Source: an uncultured Selenomonadales bacterium (GTDB taxonomy: Bacteria > Bacillota > Negativicutes > Acidaminococcales > Acidaminococcaceae). Taken from it: a stretch of 40,434 nucleotides of DNA. The notes beneath the pieces were generated by a model, which saw only the letters and a list, made by a program, of their open reading frames with translations, searched no databases and was not told the origin of the DNA. This document shows positions 18,114-26,699 of the stretch, one piece after another. Position numbers and translations under genes: made by a program. Where the stretch lies: positions 1 through 40,434 of the forward strand of contig OMWZ01000017.1 of the NCBI GenBank assembly GCA_900314855.1, given 5' to 3'. Position 1 is the stretch's first letter. Each line of letters opens with the position of its first letter.

Positions 18114-19556
18114 TTATCGGGCCAGGTCAGCCTTCATGATTTTTTTGTACGCTTCCACGCCAGGCTGGTCGAACGCGTCCACGTCGGCCAGTTCCCCCTC
18201 GTAGGCCACGCTGAGCATGAGGAACATGAGCAGCTGCCCCGCGTAACGCGCCTCCAGGGAGGGCAGGATATAACGGGCGCTGCAGCGGTGGTCGCCGGTG
18301 AGCGCCGTTTCGTTTGCCGCCAGGGCCGCCTTCAGGAGACGGTCCATCTCCTTGCCGGCATACATGTCCAGGGCTGGTTCCTGTGGAAAGGGGTTGGCAA
18401 CGGGCAAGGCGACGGCAGGACGGGTCACTTCGAGGAACTGGATGACCTTGTTACGCTTGCCGTCCTGGTGCTGCTGCGTCATGGAATGCATGTCCGTCGT
18501 GCCCGTCGCGACAACGGGAGTTCGTCCATAATACACCGTCCGGCCTTCGCGGTCCCTGCGTTTGCCCAAGGATTCCGACAGGAGCTGGACGTACCAGTCG
18601 CCCAGCGAACGGAGCCGGTCGCCGTAGCCCATAAAGACTTCCACGTCCGCCCCCAATTTTTCCGCCGCCAAATATTTGCAGGCCGCGTTGAGCAAGGCCG
18701 GATTGTCGTCCGCCGCGGCCGAAAGGCACCGCTCGACCATTTCCCGCGCCCCGTCCAGCAGGGCCCGGATGTCGTATCCCAGGACGGCGCCCATGAGGAG
18801 GCCCGGATTGCTCAGGATACAGTAACGGCCGCCGATGCCTTCGGGAATGGCCAAGGCGGGCCAGCCGTTTTCACAAGCCAAGCGGTACAGCAGGGACTCG
18901 TCCTTGTCCAGGCCTGTCACGGCCGTCACATCGATTCGGAACAAATCCGCGTGCTGCCGCAGGTAAACCAGGACGGCGGAAAAGACGCTCAGCGGTTCCA
19001 TGGTCGTGCCCGACTTGGAAATGGGTACCAGCATGACGCGAAGGGGCCGTCCGGCTTCCCGCGCCTGGTACGTCAGCATGTCCAAAAGGCCCTGCGTCGC
19101 CTCGCCGTCCACATTGTTGCCGGCAAAATAAATCTGGGGCCGACCCTCCCGGGCCGACACCGGCAGCTGGTTCCAATACGGTTTCGTCGACAGGTCGAAC
19201 AGGACCTTGTCCCCTAAATAAGAGCCGCCGATGCCGAGGAAGACGGCGACGTCCACATGATGGCGCCAGGCCTCGCCCATGGCCTCCAGGCAGGAAACGG
19301 ACGCCTCCTCGTTGGGATTGCCTTCCCGCAGATAGGCCTGCCGAGGGAAATAGACGTGTTCCGGCGTCCCATCCTTGGACAAATGGGCCTTAGCAAACCC
19401 CGTCTCCAGGATACGCCGCATGGAGGCGGCCGCCGCGTCCATGGCGGGACGCAGTTCCGCCATCATAGCTTCCGTCAGGCGTCCTTCGCCAAACAGGTTT
19501 TCATACTGGAACGTCAGGCCTCCCGCGAGTCCTGTCGTTTTCTTTTCTTTGGTCAT
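18114..19556 (-). CDS. pgi: Glucose-6-phosphate isomerase
   Basis: A 480-residue Pgi that interconverts glucose 6-phosphate and fructose 6-phosphate. Sugar-phosphate binding motifs are FLGIGGSYLGDKVLF, the SIS-type VPISKSGTTMEP and the family signature GIGGRYCILS. The ATG at 19556 has AAGGAGGAG at good distance; the longer in-frame reading runs into comFC and is rejected. It is the last gene of recD2-comFC-pgi, 60 nt after comFC, and ends in a strong terminator. Substrate for pfkA, found 16 kb away, is its product. Confidence 0.95.
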   Translation of the reverse strand: MTKEKKTTGLAGGLTFQYENLFGEGRLTEAMMAELRPAMDAAAASMRRILETGFAKAHLSKDGTPEHVYFPRQAYLREGNPNEEASVSCLEAMGEAWRHHVDVAVFLGIGGSYLGDKVLFDLSTKPYWNQLPVSAREGRPQIYFAGNNVDGEATQGLLDMLTYQAREAGRPLRVMLVPISKSGTTMEPLSVFSAVLVYLRQHADLFRIDVTAVTGLDKDESLLYRLACENGWPALAIPEGIGGRYCILSNPGLLMGAVLGYDIRALLDGAREMVERCLSAAADDNPALLNAACKYLAAEKLGADVEVFMGYGDRLRSLGDWYVQLLSESLGKRRDREGRTVYYGRTPVVATGTTDMHSMTQQHQDGKRNKVIQFLEVTRPAVALPVANPFPQEPALDMYAGKEMDRLLKAALAANETALTGDHRCSARYILPSLEARYAGQLLMFLMLSVAYEGELADVDAFDQPGVEAYKKIMKADLAR

Positions 19557-19617
19557 ACAAACTCCTCCTTGCGGCAGGATCTTCCTGCCGGTTGTTCTGT
19601 CCCGTGCCGCCGCGGCC

Positions 19618-20334
19618 TTAGCGCAGGTTCTCCACGGAACCGGCAAAGGCCAGGCAGCGCACCGAAGCCGCCCCGCCTTCCCGCAGGACGGCGGACGCCG
19701 CCGCGAAGGTCGCGCCGGTCGTAAAAATATCGTCGGTGAGGACGATATTTTTACCATCGACGGGCGCCAGCAGAGCCATGCTGTCTTCCAGGTTCCGCCG
19801 CCGTTCTTCCGGGCCCAGGCCGAACATGGGCTCCGTATGGCGCGTACGGCACAGCAAGGGCTGCCACGTGCCGCCGGACAAGCCGGCCAAGCGGCGGAAC
19901 AAAGCCGTCGGCAAGTCGTATCCCCGCTCGCGGCGCCGCCGCGCGTCTGTCGGCACGCCACACCAGACAAGGTCTGTCAGGGGCACAGGCAATGCCTCTT
20001 GGCAGCGCCGCAGGACACCGGACTGCCAGAGGAGCTCCGTTTCTTCGGCGCAGCGGTCCAGCAGGGCCCAGTTTTGTTCAAATTTGATCTTGCGCATGGC
20101 TTCCTTGATGCCTTCGTCATAGGTAAAGAAAAACCAGCCCCGCTCCCCGCCCTGGTCCCATTCCTTCAGTTCCAGAAGATACGAACGGCAGACCGGACAG
20201 AAGAGGCCTTCCTCGATTTCCGTCCCGCAGGCGTAACAGGTGCGGAGGAACAAGACCCCTTCCAGGGCCCCGACGGCCCGTCGAAAGAGGTTCCCCGCCC
20301 TGCTCCGCAGGGACAGCAAGGGATCTGGATGCAA
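19618..20334 (-). CDS. comFC: ComFC-family phosphoribosyltransferase-like competence protein
   Basis: About 238 residues. An N-terminal zinc finger (CYACG with FCPVC) precedes a type I phosphoribosyltransferase fold with the PRPP loop VLTDDIFTTGAT and the RRRRERGYD motif of the ComF family. ComFC helps take in single-stranded DNA during transformation. There is no ATG in a sensible place: the gene follows recD2 directly, and the best guess is the TTG at 20334, whose AAAGGAGG is rather far (13 nt). The start is uncertain by some residues. Confidence 0.85.
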   Translation of the reverse strand: MHPDPLLSLRSRAGNLFRRAVGALEGVLFLRTCYACGTEIEEGLFCPVCRSYLLELKEWDQGGERGWFFFTYDEGIKEAMRKIKFEQNWALLDRCAEETELLWQSGVLRRCQEALPVPLTDLVWCGVPTDARRRRERGYDLPTALFRRLAGLSGGTWQPLLCRTRHTEPMFGLGPEERRRNLEDSMALLAPVDGKNIVLTDDIFTTGATFAAASAVLREGGAASVRCLAFAGSVENLR

Positions 20335-20359
20335 AGACGTGTCCGTTCCTCCTTTCCCG

Positions 20360-22510
20360 TCATCGGATTTCCCCGGATTCCTGGAGCCGCTCCGCCAGCA
20401 GGGAATAACGCCGCTGCGTGCGATCATTCCACACGGCCCGCTGCAGGGCCTCCCTGCTCCCGACGAGCAGGACCCGTTCCCGGGCACGGGTCACGGCCGT
20501 GTAGAGCAGATTCCGCTGCAGCATGATGGCGTGGCTCGGCACAAGGGCCAGGATCACCACCGGATATTCACTGCCCTGGGATTTGTGGACACTCATGGCG
20601 TACGCCAGCTGCAGCTCCTCCGTTTCCCCCTCGGCGTAGGTCACATACTCCCGGTCCGCTTTGTAGGGAAACCAGACACGGACCGTCTTGCCCGTCACTT
20701 CGACGATGCGCCCCACGTCGCCATTGTAGACTTCTTTTTCGTAATTGTTGCGGATCTGCATCACCTTGTCGCCCCGGCGCAGGACGCCGTCCGGGCGAGC
20801 CAGTTCCGCCTTGTCCGGCGCCGGCGGATTGACACGGGCCTGGAGCAAGCGGTTCAGGTTCTGCACGCCGCACAAGCCCCGGTGCATGGGCGCCAGGACC
20901 TGCACGTCCTGCCAGTGGTCCGGGCCGGCCAGCCGCACGTATTGGGCGGTCACATACGCCGCCGCATCCCCTTCGCCGGCAAATTCCACGAGTTCAAAAT
21001 CACTGCCCGGATGGCATTGGGGCAGCTCCCCGCGGTTAATCCGGTGGGCACTCCGCACGATACCGCTCAAATCGGCCTGGCGGAATACTTCGGTCAGGCG
21101 CACCACGGGCAGGCGGCCACTGCGGATAATATCCTTCAGGACCGAGCCGGGACCGACGGACGGAAGCTGGTCCACGTCGCCGACCAAAATCAGGCGGCAC
21201 CCACGGGGCGTCGCGTCGAGGAGACGATACATGAGGGTAATGTCCAGCATGGACGCCTCGTCCACGATGATGGCCTGCGCTTCCAGCCGGTCGTCGCTGT
21301 TTTTCCCAAAAAGGCCCGTGGCATTGTATTCCAGCAGGCGGTGCACCGTTTGGGCCGGTTCGCCCGCCGCTTCCGACAAGCGCCGCGCCGCCCGGCCCGT
21401 CGGCGCCGCCAGCAGGACCGTGCAGCCAGCCCGTTTCAACACGGACAGGATGCCGCGGATAATCGTCGTTTTGCCGGTCCCGGGGCCGCCTGTCAGGGCC
21501 AGGACGCCATACCGCAGGGACGCGCGGATGGCCTCTTTCTGGGCCGGCGCCAGTTCAATCCCCGCGTCGCGCTGCCACGCCTCCATAATCTGTTCCGGAT
21601 CGACGCGGCCCAGGCTGTCGGCGTTATCCCGCAAAAAAAGAAGCTGCCGCGCCGTTTCCGTTTCGCAGCGGTACAGGAAGGTGTCATAGACATAGACCGC
21701 GCCCCCCAGTTCCGCCGTACAAAGGATGTCGGCCTGAAGCAGTTCCTGGAAGACCCGCTCCACCGGCCCTTCCTCGACCTGGAGAAGACGGGCCGCCACG
21801 GCGGTCAGTTCCTCCTCGGGCAGGCACGTGTGGCCGCTGCCCGACGCCTGGGACAAAGCATAGTCCAGGCCGGCGGCGAGACGCAGTTTCGCGTCCCGTT
21901 CAAACCCCAGGGACAAAGCCAGGCGATCCGCCGTCTTAAAGCCGATCCCGTCAATATCCGTCATAAGGCGGTAGGGGTTCTGTTTGATCAGCGGAATCGC
22001 TTCGAATCCGTAGGCCGCGGCAATCCGGCCCGCGTAATTGCCGCTCAGCTCGTGCGTTTCCAGGAACAGCAAAAGTCCCCGCATTTCCGACAACTCCGCG
22101 TAGGATTCGCCGATGGTCTTCGCCTTGGCGGCCCCAATGCCCGCTACCTCTGTCAGCCGTTCCGGCGTTTCGGCGAGGACCGTCAACGTGTCTTTGCCGA
22201 AGTGTTCCACAATCCGGGCAGCCATCGTCTTGCCGATGCCCTTGACGGCGCCGGAGGCGAGAAACCGCTCCATGCCCTGCTCCGTCGACGGCTCGACGCT
22301 TTCATACCCCTGGACCGCGAACTGGCGTCCAAAGCGGGCATGCTGGACCCACTGCCCCGTCGCGCGAATCATTTCGCCGGAATAGGGAGCCGGGCCGCGG
22401 TACACTGCCGTCACCATGCCGTACGCGGCGCTTTTGACGCGGAACACGCAATACCGATTGTCGTCACTTTGGAAAATCACGTTCTCCAACGTACCTTCCA
22501 GGCATTCCAT
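20360..22510 (-). CDS. recD2: RecD2-family ATP-dependent DNA helicase
   Basis: A 716-residue SF1B helicase of the RecD2 type, which acts 5' to 3' without RecBC. The N-terminal region holds an OB-like segment and tandem helix-hairpin-helix motifs (SGAVKGIGKTMAARIVEHFG, EVAGIGAAKA). Walker A is TGGPGTGKTT near 340-349, followed by DEASMLD, GDVDQLPSVGPGSVL, VHKSQGSEY and YTAVTRARERV. The ATG at 22510 has GAGGTG 5 nt upstream; the longer frame is rejected because it crosses the promoter and the divergent gene. It heads recD2-comFC-pgi. Confidence 0.95.
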   Translation of the reverse strand: MECLEGTLENVIFQSDDNRYCVFRVKSAAYGMVTAVYRGPAPYSGEMIRATGQWVQHARFGRQFAVQGYESVEPSTEQGMERFLASGAVKGIGKTMAARIVEHFGKDTLTVLAETPERLTEVAGIGAAKAKTIGESYAELSEMRGLLLFLETHELSGNYAGRIAAAYGFEAIPLIKQNPYRLMTDIDGIGFKTADRLALSLGFERDAKLRLAAGLDYALSQASGSGHTCLPEEELTAVAARLLQVEEGPVERVFQELLQADILCTAELGGAVYVYDTFLYRCETETARQLLFLRDNADSLGRVDPEQIMEAWQRDAGIELAPAQKEAIRASLRYGVLALTGGPGTGKTTIIRGILSVLKRAGCTVLLAAPTGRAARRLSEAAGEPAQTVHRLLEYNATGLFGKNSDDRLEAQAIIVDEASMLDITLMYRLLDATPRGCRLILVGDVDQLPSVGPGSVLKDIIRSGRLPVVRLTEVFRQADLSGIVRSAHRINRGELPQCHPGSDFELVEFAGEGDAAAYVTAQYVRLAGPDHWQDVQVLAPMHRGLCGVQNLNRLLQARVNPPAPDKAELARPDGVLRRGDKVMQIRNNYEKEVYNGDVGRIVEVTGKTVRVWFPYKADREYVTYAEGETEELQLAYAMSVHKSQGSEYPVVILALVPSHAIMLQRNLLYTAVTRARERVLLVGSREALQRAVWNDRTQRRYSLLAERLQESGEIR

Positions 22511-22540
22511 AGGCCACCTCACAAGATTGATTCTGGTACC

Positions 22541-22570
22541 ATTATAGCACAGGGCCCGTGTTTTTTGACA
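22541..22570 (-). promoter_or_regulatory. Promoter of recD2
   Basis: Minus-strand TATAAT (22546-22541) preceded by TGC, an extended -10. The best -35 is TGTCAA (22570-22565) at 18 bp, which is the same six base pairs as the TTGACA of the divergent SpeD-like promoter. Confidence 0.65.
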
Positions 22571-22593
22571 GGGAAAGGCGTCTTTGTTATAAT
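22565..22593 (+). promoter_or_regulatory. Perfect consensus promoter of the SpeD-like gene
   Basis: TTGACA (22565-22570), 17 bp, TATAAT (22588-22593). Expected to be strong. Transcription would begin near 22600, leaving a leader of about 100 nt. Confidence 0.88.
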
Positions 22594-22599
22594 GACGGT

Positions 22600-22693
22600 G
22601 TATATCTGAAAGGGGGCTTTCCCCCAGGGGAAACGATTCCGTACAGCAAAGACCGAAAGGACAGGCCCCCCAGAGCATAACACGGACAAGGAG
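22600..22693 (+). other. Structured leader of the SpeD-like gene
   Basis: A hairpin GGGGG-CTTT-CCCCC lies at 22613-22626. A second C-rich run, GGCCCCCC, at 22663-22670 just before the ribosome binding site could pair with the same GGGGGCT. The two pairings exclude each other, as in riboswitch-like leaders. No known riboswitch class was recognised. Confidence 0.4.
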
Positions 22694-22700
22694 AATGACA

Positions 22701-23162
22701 GTGAAATCTACGGGAATGTTGATTGCCATTGATATGTATAATTGCAAGGACGCGCACCTGGAGGACAGCAAAGTCCTGTCGCAGTCTTTGTACGCCCTGG
22801 CGGAACAGTATGTCATGGCGCCACACGACGTACAGATCTATGAAGAAAAGAACGGCCAGGACTACGCCTTCTTTATCGCCTGTTACGGCGGCCACATTAC
22901 CTTTCACGTCTACCCGGAACGCGGCTATGTCGGCGCCGATGTGTTCACCGTCGACGGGGCGGCGGAGCCGGATGCCTTCGCCCGCGCGGCCATGGATTTT
23001 CTCGACCCGGACAAGCTGAAGGTCACCTACGTCGAACGCCAGGACTACGGTACCCGCAAAGACATGAAACCACGGCATCGCACGCGTTCCAAGACGATCA
23101 CCCGCATGCAGAAGGTCAACGAAAAGTTTCTGCAGCTCATGCTCCGTCCCCGCTCCATGTGA
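22701..23162 (+). CDS. SpeD-like protein lacking the pyruvoyl-forming serine
   Basis: A 153-residue homologue of bacterial S-adenosylmethionine decarboxylase. The fold core GHITFHVYPERGYVGADVFT (64-83) clearly matches SpeD (SHLTIHTWPELGY...DVFTCG in Thermotoga). The residues for autocleavage and catalysis are changed: the Glu-Ser cleavage pair is Gly63-Gly64 and the catalytic cysteine is Val84, while histidine 69 remains. It therefore should not form a pyruvoyl group. A basic C-terminal tail (KPRHRTRSKTITR) follows. The GTG at 22701 is preferred, AAGGAG lying 7 nt upstream; an ATG at 22695 is too close. No speE or other polyamine gene is adjacent. Divergent from recD2. Confidence 0.8.
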   Translation: MKSTGMLIAIDMYNCKDAHLEDSKVLSQSLYALAEQYVMAPHDVQIYEEKNGQDYAFFIACYGGHITFHVYPERGYVGADVFTVDGAAEPDAFARAAMDFLDPDKLKVTYVERQDYGTRKDMKPRHRTRSKTITRMQKVNEKFLQLMLRPRSM

Positions 23163-23195
23163 GGGACGCGCCGAAAAACGGAACGGAAAAACGCG

Positions 23196-23225
23196 GAAAA
23201 CGGAAACAGAAACAGAAACAGAAAA
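23196..23225. repeat. Short GAAACA repeat
   Basis: A purine-rich stretch after the SpeD-like stop contains three tandem copies of GAAACA, preceded by looser copies of GGAAAAACG. It is too short to be a known repeat class. Confidence 0.5.
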
Positions 23226-23261
23226 CGACGGATGATGGATAACCATCACCCGTCGTTTTTT
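23222..23261. terminator. Bidirectional terminator
   Basis: AAAACGACGG pairs with CCGTCGTTTT, continuing as TGATGG/CCATCA around ATAA with one mismatch. A-run on the left and T-run on the right let it serve the SpeD-like gene on the plus strand and the secreted-protein gene on the minus strand. Confidence 0.88.
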
Positions 23262-23313
23262 GTATGCCTGTCTGCCTTCCGCCGGACCGCGTCTTCGCCC
23301 GGCCTGTCCCGCG

Positions 23314-23772
23314 TCAGTTGCCGCGGTAGCTCATGAAGGCCGCGTCGCCGTATTTGACGATGCAGTTCCAGAGGACGAGCCCCTTGCGGATGTCCTGTGT
23401 CTCCACATTGTTGATGACATCGCTGCCGCTGACCGGCAGGGTCTGTCCTTTGTACACGACCTGACGAATATAGAAGAGCTCCGAGCCTTTCACATCGAAC
23501 GTGACTTTGCCTTCCGCATCGGCTACGGCCTTCAGATCATGGCCTTTGGTCGTGTTGTAGATCATGGTCACTCCCGGCAGGGGCTGCCGGTCCGGCGTCA
23601 TGAACAGATAGACCAGTTTGGCCGTCCCGGGACGGCGCAGCTGGTTTGCCGCTTCCGTATAATTGTTCTTAAAGGGGTTGTCGCCGCTCCGGTCCGCGGC
23701 AAAGGCCGCCACGGACAGGCAAGTCATGAGGACTGTCAAGGCTGCCGCCAGTAAAACTCTCCACTTTTTCAT
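23314..23772 (-). CDS. Secreted small protein with transthyretin-like beta domain, function unknown
   Basis: A 152-residue protein with an N-terminal signal peptide (MKKWRVLLAAALTVLMTCLS, cleavage likely after AFA). The rest looks like a single beta-sandwich: LVYLFMTPDRQPLPGVTMIY, then ADAEGKVTFDVKGSELFYIR, the pattern of carboxypeptidase-regulatory or transthyretin-like domains, in which a GxV strand precedes a DAEGxxxF strand. I do not recognise the family. The ATG at 23772 has GGAGG 8-9 nt upstream. It has its own promoter (23823-23852) and shares the bidirectional terminator with the SpeD-like gene. Confidence 0.75.
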   Translation of the reverse strand: MKKWRVLLAAALTVLMTCLSVAAFAADRSGDNPFKNNYTEAANQLRRPGTAKLVYLFMTPDRQPLPGVTMIYNTTKGHDLKAVADAEGKVTFDVKGSELFYIRQVVYKGQTLPVSGSDVINNVETQDIRKGLVLWNCIVKYGDAAFMSYRGN

Positions 23773-23822
23773 CTTCCATTCCTCCTTACGCCACCTCGCT
23801 CCCAAAGGAAGCGGTGTCTTTT

Positions 23823-23852
23823 ATTATACCACAGATTCGGGCAAAAAGTCAG
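23823..23852 (-). promoter_or_regulatory. Promoter of the secreted-protein gene
   Basis: Minus-strand CTGACT (23852-23847), 18 bp, TATAAT (23828-23823) with an upstream TGG extended element. The -35 overlaps the LUD stop codon. Confidence 0.55.
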
Positions 23853-24508
23853 AACCCGACCTCTTCCCCCACCAAAAGGACCTTGATTTTTCCTGCGGGC
23901 TTGCTCCGCCGAATGGTGAGGATGTAATTGCACATGCAGTCCGGCACGTTGCAGTCAAAACAAAGCCCCGTCTTCACGCAGGGGGTATTGTTGTCGGGGA
24001 AACGGCGGGCGTTGAGGGCCGCCGCCGTCTCATGGGCCCGGTCCAGGGCCGAGGCCAGGGTCTTGCAGACCTTTTGCAAGCCAATCACGCACAAGACCTG
24101 CCGGGGGCCGTAGAGCATGGCAGCCGTGCGGTTTCCGTTGCCATCGATGTTGACAATCTCGCCATCCGCCGTCAGGGCGTTGGCGCTGCACAGGAAGGTG
24201 TCGCAGAGCAGGGCCTGCCGCATGAGTTCCGCCCGCTCCTCCGGCGTTTTCGCCGTGTCCCGGTCGATACACCGGTAATGGGCGCGGCAATACTGCTGGA
24301 GCCCGATCTGCCCGATGGTCACGGACCCGCCCCAGGACACGACATGGTCCTTGGGAATCAAGGCCAGGGCCTGCTGCAGGGCTTCCTCCTTCGTGGCGCA
24401 ATAGTACGCGTCAAATCCGCGGTTTTCCAGGCGCCGCAGCAGCGTCGCCGCCAGCAGCGCGTTCCGCTCCCGCCGGCATCGTTCCACCAAATTCCCTGTT
24501 TCGTTCAT
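23849..24508 (-). CDS. LUD-domain (lactate utilisation-like) protein
   Basis: A 219-residue LUD-domain protein (YkgG/LutC-related group). The motif VVSWGGSVTIGQIGL and the later SANALTADGEIVNIDGNGNR are typical of the family, whose members take part in lactate oxidation or are of unknown role. The C terminus carries a cysteine cluster CVKTGLCFDCNVPDCMCN, which may bind a metal or an iron-sulfur cluster. It follows pyrR by 28 nt in the lspA-rluD-pyrR-LUD run. No lutA or lutB is beside it, so lactate utilisation is not supported by context. Confidence 0.85.
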   Translation of the reverse strand: MNETGNLVERCRRERNALLAATLLRRLENRGFDAYYCATKEEALQQALALIPKDHVVSWGGSVTIGQIGLQQYCRAHYRCIDRDTAKTPEERAELMRQALLCDTFLCSANALTADGEIVNIDGNGNRTAAMLYGPRQVLCVIGLQKVCKTLASALDRAHETAAALNARRFPDNNTPCVKTGLCFDCNVPDCMCNYILTIRRSKPAGKIKVLLVGEEVGF

Positions 24509-24536
24509 GTTGCACCTGCTTTCTTTTTCTGCCGGG

Positions 24537-25160
<624 letters not shown>

Positions 25161-26105
25161 TTAAAATTGTCCGTTCCGCAGACGCGTGAGGATCTTGCGC
25201 AGATCCGTCGGCAGCGGCGCTTCAAAATGCATCGCCTGCCCCGTCCGGGGATGGATAAAATCCAGGGTATACGAGTGGAGGGCCTGCCCGTCGATCGCGA
25301 ACGGAACCTTCCGGGGCGAGTACTTCGGGTCTCCCACGAGGGGATGTCCCAGATACTCCATGTGGACGCGGATCTGGTGCGTCCGGCCCGTCTTCAGGTC
25401 GCAGCGGACGACAGTGTACTCACCGTACCGCTCCAGGACCTTGTAATCCGTGATGGCTTCGCGCCCGCCTTCGGACACGACAGCCATTTTTTTGCGGTCT
25501 GCTTTGTCCCGGGCGATGCGCGTGACGATTTCCCCCTCGTCTTCCTTCACGTTCCCCCGCACGACGGCGAGATAACTGCGGCGCGCCGTCTTAGCGGCGA
25601 TTTGCCGCGACAGGGACAGATGGGCTTCGTCGTTCTTGGCGGCAATCATGACCCCGCTCGTGTCCTTGTCCAAACGGTGGACGATCCCCGGCCGGATGAC
25701 GCCGTTGATGCCGGACAAATTGCGGCAATGGTACAACAGGGCGTTGACCAGGGTGCCTCCCGCATGGCCCGCGGCAGGGTGTACCACCATGCCCCGGGGC
25801 TTGTTCAGGACAATGACGTCGTCGTCTTCGTAGAGGATGTCCAGGGGGATATTTTCCGGCTGCGCCTCCAGCGGGGCCGGTGTCGGCAGTTCCACGCGGA
25901 CCCTGTCGCCGCCGCGGACCTTGTCGTTGGCCTTGAGGACCTTGCCCGCCCGGGACGCCGTCCCTTCTTTCGTGACCCTGCCGTCTCCGAGCAGTGTCTG
26001 GGCGTGGGACCGGGAACAGCAGAGGCGTTCCGCCAGCCACACGTCAACCCGCTTGCCGGCATCTTCCGCGGCAGCCGCCAAGAAGTCTTCCAAGTCCTGT
26101 TCCAT
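25161..26105 (-). CDS. rluD: Ribosomal large-subunit pseudouridine synthase, RluD family
   Basis: A 314-residue RluA/RluD-type pseudouridine synthase. An S4 RNA-binding domain lies at about residues 10-75 (RVDVWLAERL...SRSHAQTLLGDGRV); the catalytic motif is GIVHRLDKDTSG with its aspartate; TGRTHQIRVHM follows. The ATG overlaps the lspA stop (TAATG), giving coupled translation. The lspA-rluD-pyrR order is common in firmicutes. The exact rRNA positions modified are inferred only from the family. Confidence 0.93.
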   Translation of the reverse strand: MEQDLEDFLAAAAEDAGKRVDVWLAERLCCSRSHAQTLLGDGRVTKEGTASRAGKVLKANDKVRGGDRVRVELPTPAPLEAQPENIPLDILYEDDDVIVLNKPRGMVVHPAAGHAGGTLVNALLYHCRNLSGINGVIRPGIVHRLDKDTSGVMIAAKNDEAHLSLSRQIAAKTARRSYLAVVRGNVKEDEGEIVTRIARDKADRKKMAVVSEGGREAITDYKVLERYGEYTVVRCDLKTGRTHQIRVHMEYLGHPLVGDPKYSPRKVPFAIDGQALHSYTLDFIHPRTGQAMHFEAPLPTDLRKILTRLRNGQF

Positions 26106-26542
26106 TACCGTTTCTCCTTTCGGAAGATTCCCAGGACAACCAGGGCCGCACCGACACAGATGGCAATGTCGGCCACGTTGAAAACAGGCCAGACACGAAA
26201 GTCGAAAAAGTCGACGACGAGGCCCGTCTGCACGCGGTCCCACAGGTTGCCCAGCGCGCCGCCCAGGAACAGGGCCGCGCCGCTCCGGACCAAGGGGCCT
26301 TCCGCGAGGATGTCCCGGCGGAAATACCAGACGGCGGCCACGACGGCGGCGCCGACCGCCAGGAAGAGGATCCGGTTATGGGCCATCATGCCGAAAGCGG
26401 CGCCGGGATTGAGGACATAGGTCCAGTGGAAAATCCCCTCCACGACGGGAAGGGACTGGCCTTCGGTCATATTCGTGACGACAAGGTACTTGGTGACCCG
26501 ATCCGCCACGACGACCAGGGCCGCTAACCAAAGCAATATCAT
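26105..26542 (-). CDS. lspA: Lipoprotein signal peptidase II
   Basis: A 145-residue membrane aspartic protease that cleaves prolipoprotein signal peptides. Four hydrophobic segments are evident, and both catalytic aspartates are in place: GGALGNLWDRV and FNVADI. The ATG at 26542 starts MILLWLAALVVVADRVTKYL, the usual family start; AGGAG lies about 12 nt upstream. Substrates within this window include the phytase-like lipoprotein (lipobox LAGC) and MetQ (VAGC). Confidence 0.95.
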   Translation of the reverse strand: MILLWLAALVVVADRVTKYLVVTNMTEGQSLPVVEGIFHWTYVLNPGAAFGMMAHNRILFLAVGAAVVAAVWYFRRDILAEGPLVRSGAALFLGGALGNLWDRVQTGLVVDFFDFRVWPVFNVADIAICVGAALVVLGIFRKEKR

Positions 26543-26623
26543 GGATGTGTTTTCTCCTGCCGCCGGGGCGGCGCGTGACGGCGGCGAAAATCCCGCCGGG
26601 ATTCTCCGTCGTCGTATAAGGGA

Positions 26624-26652
26624 ATTATAACAAAAAAGACCGTTGCTTGTCA
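26624..26652 (-). promoter_or_regulatory. Promoter of the lspA operon, nested in a terminator
   Basis: Minus-strand TGACAA (26652-26647), 17 bp, TATAAT (26629-26624). The -35 lies in the loop of the acyl-CoA dehydrogenase terminator (26638-26665). Confidence 0.65.
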
Positions 26653-26665
26653 CCAAACAACGGTC
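26632..26665 (-). terminator. Terminator after the acyl-CoA dehydrogenase gene
   Basis: GACCGTTG pairs with CAACGGTC around a 12-nt loop, followed by six U on the minus strand, about 35 nt past the stop. Confidence 0.85.
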
Positions 26666-26699
26666 CTGGTATCAAAATTTCCGCGGCTTCCGGGGACGA

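Noticed and set aside
20240..22609. A 789-codon plus-strand frame
   Set aside because: Antisense shadow of recD2 and comFC; crosses the recD2 promoter and shows no domain.
23196..23225. A CRISPR-like or mobile repeat from the GAAACA copies
   Set aside because: Only three 6-nt copies without spacers; a simple-sequence stretch.
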